Assembly (NCBI GenBank): GCA_023458595.1
Contig: JAEWYT010000147.1
Span: 17,179-81,178 of the forward strand
DNA from: Pseudomonadota bacterium
GTDB lineage: Bacteria; Pseudomonadota; Alphaproteobacteria; Rhizobiales; Tepidamorphaceae
Length of the DNA: 64,000 nt
Reading direction: 5' to 3'
Made by a program: the position numbers and the translations under genes. A model generated the notes under the pieces. That model did no database searches and was not told where the DNA came from. It saw nothing but the letters and a program-made list of their open reading frames with translations. Positions 33,538-44,476 of the stretch are shown here, piece after piece (the stretch's first letter is position 1; every line of letters starts with the position of its first letter).

Positions 33538-34620
33538 ATGACACCGATAAAGCATCGCGAGACGGATTATCTCGACGCGGCACTGGACGACGTCGAGATA
33601 TCCGTGATCGTCCCGGTCTACATGGGCCGTCCATTCGTGGATGAACTCGCCACGCGGCTGGTCGCCGCGCTCGAGGTCATATCTCCGAAGTTCGAGATAC
33701 TGCTGGTCGACGACCGGGCCCCGGACGACGTGTGGCCGCTGATCGTCGAACTGGGCAATCGGGACGCGCGGATTAAGGGAATCCGGCTTTCCCGCAATTT
33801 CGGTCAGCATCCTGCCCTGACCGCCGGGATCGATCATGCCCAGGGCCGCTGGCTCGTCGTCATGGACTGCGATCTCCAGGACGCCCCGGAAGACATTCCG
33901 GCGCTCTATGAGAAGGTCACGGATGAGAATCTCGATATTGTCATCGCACTGCGCGGGGACCATCAGGTCAGCCGGCGTCGATCGGTGCCGTCCTACCTGT
34001 TCAATCACCTGCTGGCCTGGCTGGGCGATGTCGACACGCGGCCGGAGATCGGCAATTTCCGGATCTTCTCCCGCCAGGTGGCCCTTGCGTTCCAGCTCTA
34101 TCGCGAACAGTTCCGCCTGCTACCGGCGTTGATGGCACGCCTCGGCTTCTCGGTCGGCTATGTCGAGGTGACGCGTACCGATCGCAAGGCCGGCAAGTCG
34201 TCCTATTCGTTCCGCAAGCTGCTCGGCCTCGCCGTCGACGCCATCGTCGCGAATTCAGAGAAGCCGCTCTGGCTCGGCGTTTATCTCGGTCTTGCCATCG
34301 CCGCGCTGGCCTTCGCGCTCGCCGTGTGGGCCCTGGGCCGGAAACTGCTGCTCGATGTCAGCATGGACGGGTGGACCAGCCTGTTCATCGCGGTCAGCTT
34401 CTTTTCCGGCGCCCAGCTCCTCTTCGCTGGAATCCTCGGCATCTATATCGGCCGCATCTACAACGAAACGAAGCAGAGGCCTCTCTACCTGGTCGCCGAG
34501 GTTTCCCAGTTCGGCGCTGGCGCGAAGGACATGCCGAGCGACAAGGCGCCGTCAGCCGGTCTTCGGGCCGCGGCTCCGGGTCCGCGCAAGAAGCTGTCGG
34601 GCACGCGGGTCGGCGAGTAG
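33538..34620 (+). CDS. GT2 family polyprenyl-phosphate glycosyltransferase (ArnC/GtrB-like)
   Basis: 360 residues: a cytoplasmic GT-A domain (about 20-240) and two C-terminal membrane helices (about 242-265 and 280-305). Family motifs include SVIVPVYMGRPFVDEL, LLVDDRAPDD and the catalytic MDCDLQDAPED. Such enzymes load a sugar from a nucleotide donor onto undecaprenyl phosphate for flipping to the periplasm. Together with the EamA-like protein upstream, it suggests a lipid-linked sugar used to decorate surface polysaccharide. Confidence 0.82.
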   Translation: MTPIKHRETDYLDAALDDVEISVIVPVYMGRPFVDELATRLVAALEVISPKFEILLVDDRAPDDVWPLIVELGNRDARIKGIRLSRNFGQHPALTAGIDHAQGRWLVVMDCDLQDAPEDIPALYEKVTDENLDIVIALRGDHQVSRRRSVPSYLFNHLLAWLGDVDTRPEIGNFRIFSRQVALAFQLYREQFRLLPALMARLGFSVGYVEVTRTDRKAGKSSYSFRKLLGLAVDAIVANSEKPLWLGVYLGLAIAALAFALAVWALGRKLLLDVSMDGWTSLFIAVSFFSGAQLLFAGILGIYIGRIYNETKQRPLYLVAEVSQFGAGAKDMPSDKAPSAGLRAAAPGPRKKLSGTRVGE

Positions 34621-34659
34621 CTCGGCCCGCCACGCGACAGAAGGCGATTTGGAGAGCAA

Positions 34660-35583
34660 ATGGCAGTTATAAGCGCCACCGCATTCCACCGCGGGAAGAC
34701 ACTCGGGGACGACGAGCTGCATCCCCCGCAGGACCGGTGTCCTATCTGCGGAGACGGCCGGCCGCGCCGCGCAGTGGTGCGCTTGCAGGACGATCCCGAG
34801 GTGTCATTCCTCGCGTGCGGTAACTGCTCCGGCATCTCCGCCTCCCGGATGCCGACCGACCCGGCGCTCGCCGACTACTACGCCAATTACTACGACCGAG
34901 TGGCGACCGAACTCGTGACGACGCCGCGGCCCGAGCGTCTCGCCTGGCTGATCGCCGACAGGTTCGCCGTGAACGGCCGACCGGGCACGGTCAAGATCCT
35001 CGACTTCGGCGGCGGCGACGGAACGATAGCGCTGCTGGCCGCCGAACGGCTGATCGCGAACCGGACGGCCGAACGGGTGGAAGTGCTGGTCGTGGACTAC
35101 GTGCGCGAGAATCCGCGCGCATTGTCGCCGGATATCGAACTCGCATTCGCTGCCAGGCTCGAGGACGTGGGTGGCCTGTTCGACATCGTCATCGCCAGCG
35201 CGATCCTGGAACACATCCCCGATTTCCGTAGGGCTTTCGACGGCCTGATGGCGCATTCGGCTCCCGGCGCCTTGTTCTACGCGCGAACCCCTTTCATGAC
35301 GCCTTTCGGGCGGCGTGTTCCGATAGATCTGACCTATCCCGCCCACGTCCACGATCTCGGGGCGGCCTTCTGGGCGTGGCTAGCGAACAATGCGGGCGTG
35401 CCGATCCGGGTCCTGGAGCACGCGCCATCACTCGTCGAAACGGTGATCGAAACGCATCCGCTGCGGACGATCGCGGCGCATGTCATGAAAACGCCCGCAC
35501 GCCTGCTGGCCGCGGCGGGATTGCCGGCGATCTGGCCGTTCTACGGGGGATGGCAGGTGATCTGGAGGATCGACCGAAGCTGA
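34660..35583 (+). CDS. Class I SAM methyltransferase with N-terminal CxxC zinc motifs
   Basis: 307 residues. The N-terminal pair CPICGDG and CGNCSG resembles the zinc-binding start of sugar C-methyltransferases; the core has ILDFGGGDG as SAM motif I and VIASAILEHIPDF later. GGAGAG precedes the ATG. It ends two bases from the stop of the convergent GNAT gene. It could methylate a deoxysugar or a hydroxyl of a glycan end; no further evidence. Confidence 0.68.
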   Translation: MAVISATAFHRGKTLGDDELHPPQDRCPICGDGRPRRAVVRLQDDPEVSFLACGNCSGISASRMPTDPALADYYANYYDRVATELVTTPRPERLAWLIADRFAVNGRPGTVKILDFGGGDGTIALLAAERLIANRTAERVEVLVVDYVRENPRALSPDIELAFAARLEDVGGLFDIVIASAILEHIPDFRRAFDGLMAHSAPGALFYARTPFMTPFGRRVPIDLTYPAHVHDLGAAFWAWLANNAGVPIRVLEHAPSLVETVIETHPLRTIAAHVMKTPARLLAAAGLPAIWPFYGGWQVIWRIDRS

Positions 35584-35585
35584 CG

Positions 35586-36380
35586 TCAGCGGCTGACGGC
35601 CTGCGGAAGCATGCGGAAGTCGTAGGCGGGTCCCACGAAATTGAAGCCGATTCGCGCGTAAATGTTCAGAACGCCGAGATTTGCGGCCGGAACCCGCGTC
35701 CACACCCGCCGCGCTAATCCCCTCGACCGGAGATCGGCGAGGCAGATCTCCCAGAACGACTGGCCCGCACCGGGTGGCGCGTCCGCTTCCGAAATCCCCA
35801 TCAACAAGAGATCGGCCGAGCCTCTCTCGATCGGGATATAGGCATAGCCGTTCAACCGGTCCGACGGTGCCCGCGTGAAGACACGGTGCACATTCTCGCG
35901 CGCGTGCAGGTCGCGGACGAACGCGGCGTTGCGCGGCCCCGCCAACTCGCGTGTGAGCCAATCCTCGCAAAAGCGACCGTGCTTCAAAGTCGTCGCGCAG
36001 AGTTCCGCGACTTCGTCGCTCGCGACCGACACCGGGTCGACGACTTCCATCGCAGGGTGGCTATCGCGCAAGGAAACGGTCTGGTCGAGCCGCAGGATGC
36101 AGGTCGTCGTCTGATAGATAAAATCGAAACCGAGATGCTGAACGACCGCCTTCGCGGCAGTGTCGGCGGCGTCCGCGCTAGTCGATACATAGACGAGGCC
36201 CTCGTCCGCGAGCCTGCGCGCCAGCCAGTCGTCGCGGTGGCGCAGGTCGGTCGTGGTGGCGTACTCGTGCATCCCTTCCACGGTGAGATGGCCGCTCGGG
36301 CCGCCCAGCACGCGGTCGTTCCACGGCGTCGGCGCCAGCGATATGTCGAGGGAGCGTTCCCGGAATCGCAGTTCAGGCAT
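35586..36380 (-). CDS. GNAT N-acyltransferase, WecD-like
   Basis: 264 residues with a C-terminal GNAT fold. The ending WTRVPAANLGVLNIYARIGF closely resembles the acetyl-CoA-binding end of WecD/RffC-type amino-sugar N-acetyltransferases. The N-terminal half carries a structure typical of WecD, though divergent. In context (WecE-like aminotransferase, FkbH, ACP) it is the best candidate to transfer an acyl group from the ACP, or from CoA, to the 4-amino group of a dideoxysugar. It ends the operon. Confidence 0.65.
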   Translation of the reverse strand: MPELRFRERSLDISLAPTPWNDRVLGGPSGHLTVEGMHEYATTTDLRHRDDWLARRLADEGLVYVSTSADAADTAAKAVVQHLGFDFIYQTTTCILRLDQTVSLRDSHPAMEVVDPVSVASDEVAELCATTLKHGRFCEDWLTRELAGPRNAAFVRDLHARENVHRVFTRAPSDRLNGYAYIPIERGSADLLLMGISEADAPPGAGQSFWEICLADLRSRGLARRVWTRVPAANLGVLNIYARIGFNFVGPAYDFRMLPQAVSR

Positions 36381-36424
36381 GTATGCGCCTCGATTTCCTT
36401 GTCGTGTCGGAAATGATACCCCTA

Positions 36425-36862
36425 TCAGGATTCCGCTTCGATCAGCTCGATGAGATGGAGCACCGGCAGCATCAGGAAACTGATCTTGCGACCTCCGAAG
36501 GCGATCGCCGGCACCGGCTCGACCACGATCTTCGCCCCGCGCGCCGTCAGATCCGCGAGCGCTGTGGGAAGGTCGGGAACCTCGAAGGCCTGATGATAGA
36601 TCTTGATCCCGCGCTCGAGCCAGCCGTCGAGCACGGTGCTGCCCGGAAGCGCTTCCAGAAGCTCGAGGCGCGGGCCGGCGCCGACGAGGAACACGCCGCG
36701 TATGCCCTGGCGCGGATCCTCGAAGACCTCCCCCTCCTGCCGGTAGCCGAAGGATCGCCACCCGTCCGCCTCGCGTGCGATGCGGCGCGTGGCGACGCCC
36801 AAGTGATGAAACCGCCAGCCCGCGTCGGCGCTCAGGGGCGGATTCGAGGAGATCGCGCTCAT
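36425..36862 (-). CDS. VOC-superfamily (glyoxalase-like) protein
   Basis: 145 residues with two VOC repeats: WRFHHLGVATRRIAREA opens the first and IYHQAFEVPDLPTALADL the second; HLIELIE near the end supplies the usual glutamate. Related to methylmalonyl-CoA epimerase and often found beside FkbH-type genes. The ATG overlaps the ACP stop, so it is coupled to the ACP. An epimerase or isomerase acting on an ACP-bound acyl group is a reasonable guess, not shown. Confidence 0.7.
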   Translation of the reverse strand: MSAISSNPPLSADAGWRFHHLGVATRRIAREADGWRSFGYRQEGEVFEDPRQGIRGVFLVGAGPRLELLEALPGSTVLDGWLERGIKIYHQAFEVPDLPTALADLTARGAKIVVEPVPAIAFGGRKISFLMLPVLHLIELIEAES

Positions 36863-37119
36863 CAGGCGACGGCTTGCCGCTGCGCCAGCACCGCGTCGAC
36901 GAAAGCCTCCAGCGAGACCAGCGTCTCGAGCTGCTCCGGCGCGAAGGTGACGTCGCAAGCATCCTCGACAATGAAGACCAACTCGACGTGGAACAGCGAA
37001 TCCCACTTGGGCTCGGTGGAGCGCAGCACGTTCTCGGTCTCGTCGACCGGGCGCTTCAGCATGTGCTGGAACGCTTGGGCCACCTTCGTACGGATTTCGA
37101 GACGTGTCGGATCGCTCAT
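36862..37119 (-). CDS. Stand-alone acyl carrier protein
   Basis: 85 residues, acidic and helical. The phosphopantetheine serine is S41 in KWDSLFHVEL, matching the DSL motif. It differs from the fatty-acid AcpP and lies next to FkbH, whose job elsewhere is to load a glyceryl or other hydroxyacyl group onto a dedicated ACP. Probably cytoplasmic and a specialised carrier for the glycan modification. Confidence 0.85.
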   Translation of the reverse strand: MSDPTRLEIRTKVAQAFQHMLKRPVDETENVLRSTEPKWDSLFHVELVFIVEDACDVTFAPEQLETLVSLEAFVDAVLAQRQAVA

Positions 37120-37163
37120 CAGAAACTCCTCTACTCGTTCACGGCCGGCATCGGGCCCGACAA

Positions 37164-38903
37164 TCAGCCGACCTGCCGGCCGACCAGCGCGTTCGCCTCC
37201 GGCCCACGCCGCAGCTCGGCCATGCCCATCGTCAGGCAGTGGAGGGAGTCGGTCTCCTCACCCTCGCCTTCTATAGCAACGTCGAGCTCGCGGCCCGTCA
37301 TTCGTTTGAGCCAGCTAAGGGCGGGCGCATTGCGCGGGCCTTTTCGGTACGCGAACGCCACGTTCCGGTGGCCGCCGCCGAGTCGCGCGCTGACAAAATC
37401 GATCGCCTCGGCGATCATGATGTCCTCGACCGCCCGCCCGAGCGCCCGGCAGGAAATGCAGAGCTCGTCGACGACGATCGCGTCGTCCTCGACATGAGCG
37501 AACAGCGCGCCGACATTGCCGCTGTCGGACAGCTTGTCGCGCAGCTCGAGCGCCACCACACAACGATCGGGCGCCTCGATGTAGCGCTGGACGTCGCCAT
37601 CTTTCAGGCGTTGTAGCGCCAGATTGAACTGGTTCGTCTTCTTGGGGACGTCACACAACCGCTGGAACTCGTCTGGGGGATCGGCCCGCAACGTGATCTG
37701 CGTTCCGAGCGCCTTGAGATAGGCCAACGGATCCTGATCCACGGCCGCAGTCAGTGCGGTCTTGCGCTCAGCGGCGGAGCGCAGATCCGCGGCACGAAGG
37801 GAATCGGTAGAATCCGAACCGAAGGAGAAGAGGCCGGGAAACCGCGAAAGGTGCTCGACCGTGGTCGCCGCGTCCTCGCTCGCCTGCAGGATCGCGATCC
37901 CGGGGACCGCTTGGGCGGTCGCGAACAGTTCGCCCGGGTTATCGTCAAGCATTAGAAACGCGGAGGGGGCGATGTTGAACTGCCCCGCGAGTTCAACGAT
38001 GTTTGTCGCCTTCGGAGACCAGTTCACGCGCGAGGCGGCGAGGTGCGACGGCCGCAGCTTGAAATCGGATCGCTCATCGAACATCCGGTCGACGTCGACG
38101 GCTTCGTTCTTGGAGACGACGGTCAGCAGGACACCCTGCTCGCCCAGCGCGATTAGCGCCTCCTGCAGGCGCAGGTGATCGTTCGTGACGGTGATCCCGG
38201 CCGGGCCGTCCTCGCCGAGCACACCGGAATAGAGCGTGTTGTCCAGATCAATGGCGATGGCCTTGATGCGCGGGGCCACCGCCGCGGGAATCCATTTCAG
38301 GCCAAGCTCGCGGGCAACCAGCAGCTGGGCGGCGCGGCTGAGCCGCGTCCCCTGGAATTCCGCGCGCGCGGGATCGAGGCTGCGTTCGCCGAGGGGGCCC
38401 AGAGCGGCCGCCATGTCGAGCAGGCGCAGGCCCGGGGTCCTGGAAACGAGCCCCGCCAGCGCGGGCGCGATCGCCCCGTCCGAGGGGAAGGGGCCGGTCA
38501 GGAGTATAGGCGCCGGCGAATGCGAGCGCAGATGCGCGAGCCGGGTCTCGAGCCAGGCCGCGATGCCGTTCGGCTCGAGCTGGTACCGGCCGAAATCGAG
38601 CCACAGTATCTCCGCGTCGACGTGCGCCGGCAGGCCGGCTTCGATCCCAGCGAAGGCGAGGCTGTCGTCATAGTCGGAAATCGACCACTCCGGCTTGAAG
38701 CCGGCATAGGCCAGGTAGGTGGTCAGCGGCGATTGCACGAACTCGAAGGCATGGTTGCGATGCACGCGCAACCGGACCGGTGCCAGCGGCCAGGCCGCGT
38801 CGAGGCCAAGCAGTCTGGCACGGTCCTGGACGGCGTCGAGAACGACCCCTTGCCAGCGAATTCGCTCCACCAGAGCAGGCACCGTGTCCATTTTCGTAGC
38901 CAA
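37164..38903 (-). CDS. FkbH-like HAD-IIIC phosphatase/acyl-ACP synthase
   Basis: 579 residues. An SGNH-like N-terminal part (about 1-205), a HAD domain with nucleophile motif DLDNT at 219-223, and a C-terminal GNAT-like part with PKKTNQFNLALQRL. In polyketide systems FkbH dephosphorylates 1,3-bisphosphoglycerate and transfers the glyceryl unit to an ACP; here an ACP is encoded 44 bases downstream and there is no polyketide synthase. This points to use in surface glycan acylation. The start has weak ribosome-binding support. Confidence 0.85.
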   Translation of the reverse strand: MATKMDTVPALVERIRWQGVVLDAVQDRARLLGLDAAWPLAPVRLRVHRNHAFEFVQSPLTTYLAYAGFKPEWSISDYDDSLAFAGIEAGLPAHVDAEILWLDFGRYQLEPNGIAAWLETRLAHLRSHSPAPILLTGPFPSDGAIAPALAGLVSRTPGLRLLDMAAALGPLGERSLDPARAEFQGTRLSRAAQLLVARELGLKWIPAAVAPRIKAIAIDLDNTLYSGVLGEDGPAGITVTNDHLRLQEALIALGEQGVLLTVVSKNEAVDVDRMFDERSDFKLRPSHLAASRVNWSPKATNIVELAGQFNIAPSAFLMLDDNPGELFATAQAVPGIAILQASEDAATTVEHLSRFPGLFSFGSDSTDSLRAADLRSAAERKTALTAAVDQDPLAYLKALGTQITLRADPPDEFQRLCDVPKKTNQFNLALQRLKDGDVQRYIEAPDRCVVALELRDKLSDSGNVGALFAHVEDDAIVVDELCISCRALGRAVEDIMIAEAIDFVSARLGGGHRNVAFAYRKGPRNAPALSWLKRMTGRELDVAIEGEGEETDSLHCLTMGMAELRRGPEANALVGRQVG

Positions 38904-38973
38904 CAGGTCTTGAACTGCGTGTGGCCATACCGCATCCGCCGGGTAGGGGCAATCGTCAGGCCTCAGGATCGAT

Positions 38974-40113
38974 TCAAAGCATATCCTGCAAATGTTCGCT
39001 GACCCGGTCGATCACCCTGTCGACCGCGCCGCCCATGCGCGGGTAGAGCGGCAGGCGGAGTAGGCGTCCCGACACGTCGTCGGTCACCGGGAGGTCGCCG
39101 CCCGCCCGCCCGTAGCGGCGGCCGGCGGGGGCCGAGTGGAGCGGCACGTAGTGGAAGGGGGCGACGATCCCGTCCTCGCGCAGCCGGGCGATCATCTGCT
39201 GGCGCAGCTCCAGATCGGGCATCAGCACGTAGTAGAGATGGGCGTTGTGGGTGCAGTGGGCCGGGATATCCGGCAGGCCGATGCCGCGATTGTGGAACGA
39301 CCTGAGGGCCGCGTCGTAGCGCTGCCAGTTCGCCATCCGCTCGCCCTGGATCTCGCCCGCGCTCTCGAGCTGGCCGTAGAGGAAGGCGGCGATCAGCTCG
39401 CCGGGCAGGTACGACGAGCCGAGGTCGACCCAGGTGTACTTGTCGACCTGGCCGCGGAAGAACTGCTTGCGGTTCGTGCCCTTCTCGCGGATGACCTCGG
39501 CGCGCTCGACGAAGGCCGGGTTGCGGAAAAGGATCGCGCCACCCTCGCCCGAGATGATGTTCTTGGTCTCATGGAAGCTGAACGTCGCCATGTCGCCGAT
39601 GGCGCCCGCCGAACGGCCGTGGAACTTCGAGCCGAAGGCATGGGCCGCGTCCTCGACGACGATCAGGCCGTGCTCCTCGGCGAGGGCGGCGATGCGATCC
39701 ATCTCCGCGACGACGCCGGCGTAGTGGACGACAAAGATCGCCTTGGTGCGCGCCGTGATCGCCGCGGCAACCTTCTCCTCGTCGAGATTGAGGGTGTCCG
39801 GGCGGATATCGACGAAAACGGGCACGCCGCCGCGCAGCACGACCGCGTTCGCGGTCGAGACAAAGGTGAAGGAGGGCATGATGACTTCGTCGCCGGGACC
39901 AATTCCGGCGAGAATCGCGGCCATTTCCAGCGCGGCCGTGCAGGAATGGGTCAGCAACGCGGCCTGCGCGCCTGTGAAATCGCACAGCCAGCGCTGGCAC
40001 AGGTCCGTGTAGTGGCCGTCTCCGGCGAGCTGGCCCCGTTCGACGGCGTCGCGGATGTGGTCGAGTTCGGCGCCGGCGATCCTGGGCCGGTTGAAAGGCA
40101 CTCTGTCGGTCAT
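38974..40113 (-). CDS. wecE: dTDP-4-keto-6-deoxysugar aminotransferase, WecE/RffA-type
   Basis: 379-residue DegT/DnrJ/EryC1 (class VI) PLP aminotransferase. The catalytic lysine is K184 in SFHETKNIISGEGGA, a motif distinguishing WecE from other sugar aminotransferases; MPSFTFVSTANAV and VEDAAHAFGS are family hallmarks. It should make dTDP-4-amino-4,6-dideoxygalactose (Fuc4N) from the 4-keto sugar. It is first in the FkbH-ACP-VOC-GNAT operon, preceded by a near-palindrome at 40214. RmlA/RmlB enzymes that supply its substrate are not in the window. Confidence 0.88.
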   Translation of the reverse strand: MTDRVPFNRPRIAGAELDHIRDAVERGQLAGDGHYTDLCQRWLCDFTGAQAALLTHSCTAALEMAAILAGIGPGDEVIMPSFTFVSTANAVVLRGGVPVFVDIRPDTLNLDEEKVAAAITARTKAIFVVHYAGVVAEMDRIAALAEEHGLIVVEDAAHAFGSKFHGRSAGAIGDMATFSFHETKNIISGEGGAILFRNPAFVERAEVIREKGTNRKQFFRGQVDKYTWVDLGSSYLPGELIAAFLYGQLESAGEIQGERMANWQRYDAALRSFHNRGIGLPDIPAHCTHNAHLYYVLMPDLELRQQMIARLREDGIVAPFHYVPLHSAPAGRRYGRAGGDLPVTDDVSGRLLRLPLYPRMGGAVDRVIDRVSEHLQDML

Positions 40114-40213
40114 GGTTCTGTATGTCGCACTTCTCGTTCCCGGACAAACGGCCCGATCGGCAAAGGCACCGGTTGGCGGGACAGTCCGCCGCCCGGGCCC
40201 GGGCCCGTCTCTA

Positions 40214-40231
40214 TATCCGAAATTTCCGATA
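40214..40231. promoter_or_regulatory. Near-perfect palindrome upstream of the wecE operon
   Basis: TATCCGAAATTTCCGATA, 18 bases with a single mismatched pair, about 100 bases before the wecE start in an AT-rich island beside a run of GGGCCC repeats. Candidate operator; no regulator gene is adjacent. Confidence 0.35.
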
Positions 40232-40319
40232 CGGGGTTGGAAACTCTCGCGCGGAGCGGCACGCGGGTGGACGCGGGAGCAGACCCGCGCCCCGTCCTGC
40301 CTCCGGACCGGCGGCCGTC

Positions 40320-41099
40320 CTAGTATTCGACCGGCCGTTTCGCCTTGAACGCGGCGAGGCCGTTGGCGAGGTCCCTGCCGTCGACATGGAGGGCGAAGCG
40401 GTCGATCTCGGCGCGGATGCGCTCCTGCCGTTCAGGGGGCCGGGCGATGCGGCCGGTGAGCATCTTGGTGTGGCGGATCGCTTCCGGGCTGCGTGCGGCG
40501 ATCTCGCGGGCGATTTCCATCGCGCGCTCCAACAGCCGCTCGCGGGGGGCCACCTCGTTGACGAGCCCCCAGTCCGCGAGCGTGCGCGCGTCCAGGAGCT
40601 CGGCCGTATAGAACAGCTGCGCGGCATGGGCGGGAGAGAGCTTCTCCATCAGCCGGACGGTCGCGCCGCCGGCCGGGACGACGCCGTAGCGCGTATGCCC
40701 GTCGCCGATCTTCACGCCCTCGGCAGCGACGAGGATGTCGCAGCACAGGAGCAATTCCAGGCCGCCGGCCACGGCGAAGCCGTTCACCGCCGCGATCACC
40801 GGAACCGGCAGGTCTTCGACCATCTGCAGGACGTCCTGATTGTAGCGCAGCAGGTCGAGGAGCCTGCGCTTGTCGTTGGAGAGCGCCTCCTCGAACTCGA
40901 TCAGGTCGCCGCCGGCGCAGAAGGCGCGGCCGGAGCCGGTGAGAACGACCGCGCGCAGTCCGGGCATGTCGGCGAGACCCTTCAGATGCCGCTCCATGCA
41001 GATCGCCATCGAATGGGAGAACGCGTTCAGGGTGTCGGGGCGGTTCAGCGTGAGCGTCGCGACGGTTCCATCGACGGCAAGCGTTGCGGCATCGTCCAT
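40320..41099 (-). CDS. Enoyl-CoA hydratase/isomerase (crotonase) family protein
   Basis: 259 residues, crotonase superfamily. The oxyanion-hole segments GRAFCAGGDLIEFEE and VIAAVNGFAVAGGLELLLCC are conserved. It follows the acyl-CoA ligase by three bases, the last gene of the ABC-transporter operon. It likely hydrates or cleaves the CoA thioester made by the upstream ligase; whether it is a hydratase, isomerase or a feruloyl-CoA-type hydratase-lyase is not decidable here. Confidence 0.82.
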   Translation of the reverse strand: MDDAATLAVDGTVATLTLNRPDTLNAFSHSMAICMERHLKGLADMPGLRAVVLTGSGRAFCAGGDLIEFEEALSNDKRRLLDLLRYNQDVLQMVEDLPVPVIAAVNGFAVAGGLELLLCCDILVAAEGVKIGDGHTRYGVVPAGGATVRLMEKLSPAHAAQLFYTAELLDARTLADWGLVNEVAPRERLLERAMEIAREIAARSPEAIRHTKMLTGRIARPPERQERIRAEIDRFALHVDGRDLANGLAAFKAKRPVEY

Positions 41100-41102
41100 G
41101 GT

Positions 41103-42979
41103 CTAGTCCGCCGATCGCACGATGTAGGTCTGCGGCAGCGGGTTCAACGCGGCTTCCAACTCCGCGATCGTTTCCGGCGCAGCTCCCGAGACGGTGACGT
41201 CCACGACCGTATTCTTGCGGGCATCGAGTGAGACGGCCACCTCGGCGGTGGCCTGCGAACCGCAGATTCCCGCGGTTTCCAAAGCGACCTTTTCCTTGAT
41301 GGCGAGATCGCGCAGCGTCGGCTTGAAGATCTTGCCGACGGCGGTCACCGGCAGTGCGTCGATGACCTTGACGATTCTCGGACGGGCGGGTGCCTCGTGG
41401 ACGTGCGTGTCGAGATAGCTTTTCAGCGCGTCGGGATCGACTTCGAGACCCGGTGCCGGGACGACGAACAGTGCCGGCACTTCGCCCGCATACTGGTCGG
41501 GCATGGCAACCGCGGCACTGATGTGGACGCCGGCAAACTGGTTGGCGACGTCCTCGATCGCGGCGGGGTCGATGTTGTGGCCGCTGCGGACGATCAGATC
41601 CTTCTCGCGGCCGGTCAGGACGAGGCGCTCGTCTTCCGTCAGGTAGCCGATGTCGCCGGTGGTGAGCCAGCCGTCGGCGTCGAGCGTGCCTGCATTGTGC
41701 GCGGGGTCGACATAGCCCGGAAACACCTGCGGGCCGCGCACCTGCACGAGGCCGGCCTCGCCGGGTCGGCAGGGACCCGGATCGGCCGGATCGAGCCGGA
41801 GGATGCGGGTCTGCGAATAGGGCGCGCGGAAGCCGACGCTGCCTGCAATCGGCTCGCCGCGGCCCGGATTGAAGGCTATCGCCGCGGCCGTCTCGGTCAT
41901 GCCGTAGGTCTCGAAGATGCGGATGCCGGTGGTCGACTCAAAGCGCGTGCCGACGGCTTTCGGGCATACGGCGCCGCCGGTCATGGCCATCCGCACGAAG
42001 GAGGTGTCGGTCCCCGACGACCAGCTATCCGTTACGGCGGCGATCGACGTCGGAACTCCGCCCACCACGGTCGCCCTGAAGTGCCCGACGATGTCCCAGT
42101 AGCGGGCGATGACCGCCGGTGGTCGCAATGCATAGGGCGACGGCACGACGATGTGGCCACCCGCCGCTATCACCGACAGGCCGACCGTCATCGTGCCGCC
42201 GACGTGGAAGAACGGCAAGCCGTCGATGACGGTGTCGGTCTCGTCATAGCCGAACACTTGGGCGAAGCCGAAGGCGGCGTGGATCTGGTTGCCGTGGGTC
42301 AGCCGGACGAGCTTCGGCCGTCCGGTCGTTCCGCCCGTGTGGAACAGGGCGCAGACGACGTCGCGATCGGCGGTCGGATCGAAGACCAGCGCCTCGGCGC
42401 TCGCGCCGGCGATCGCTTCGCTGAGCGGCACAAAGCCGGCCACGCCCTCCGTGTCGTCGCCGATGACGATGACGTGGCGGAGACTTGGCACCTGCGCCAG
42501 CGCGCCCTGTGCCTTGGTCCAGCACATCTCGTCGAGCGCGCGCGAGGGTATGACGAGGACTGTTGCGGCTTCGGCATCGAGGAGATCGAAGATCGCATCT
42601 TGAGTGAGCAGGTAGTTGAGCGTGCTCGCGACGCCCGCAACCTGAGCGCCGAAAAGCAGCGCCGGCAGGTCCGGCAAGGTCGGTGCGAGGAAGGCGGCGA
42701 CACCCTGTCCCGGCCTCAGACCGAGTGCGTGGAACATGTTGGCCGCCCGGGTCACCTCGGCGAGCAGCCCGCGATGGGTCAGGGATACTCCGACATCCCG
42801 CGGATCGGGGCTGCGCAGCACGGTGACCGCCCTGGAGTCTCCGGCATTTTCTGCGGTCGCGCGGAAAAGGTCGTAGAGATTCCGAGCCGGCACCAGTTCG
42901 TCATACGGGTGCGCCTCGATCGCGACGATGTCCTCTATCGTGCGGACTTCGGCGACCGGCCTCGTCGTCTTCAGGGCCA

Positions 42980-42980
<1 letters not shown>
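41103..42980 (-). CDS. AMP-forming acyl-CoA synthetase
   Basis: 625-residue ANL-family ligase. The AMP-binding P-loop FHTGGTTGRPKLVRLTHGN, the YGMTETAAA motif and TGDIGYLTEDERLVLTGREK are intact, and the closing lysine lies in AVGKIFKPTLRD. It activates a carboxylic acid to its CoA ester. The ATG overlaps the stop of the ABC ATPase gene; a longer in-frame extension would merely shadow that gene. A short extra C-terminal tail after the ligase core is present. Confidence 0.85.
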
Positions 42981-44472
<1,492 letters not shown>

Positions 44473-44476
<4 letters not shown>

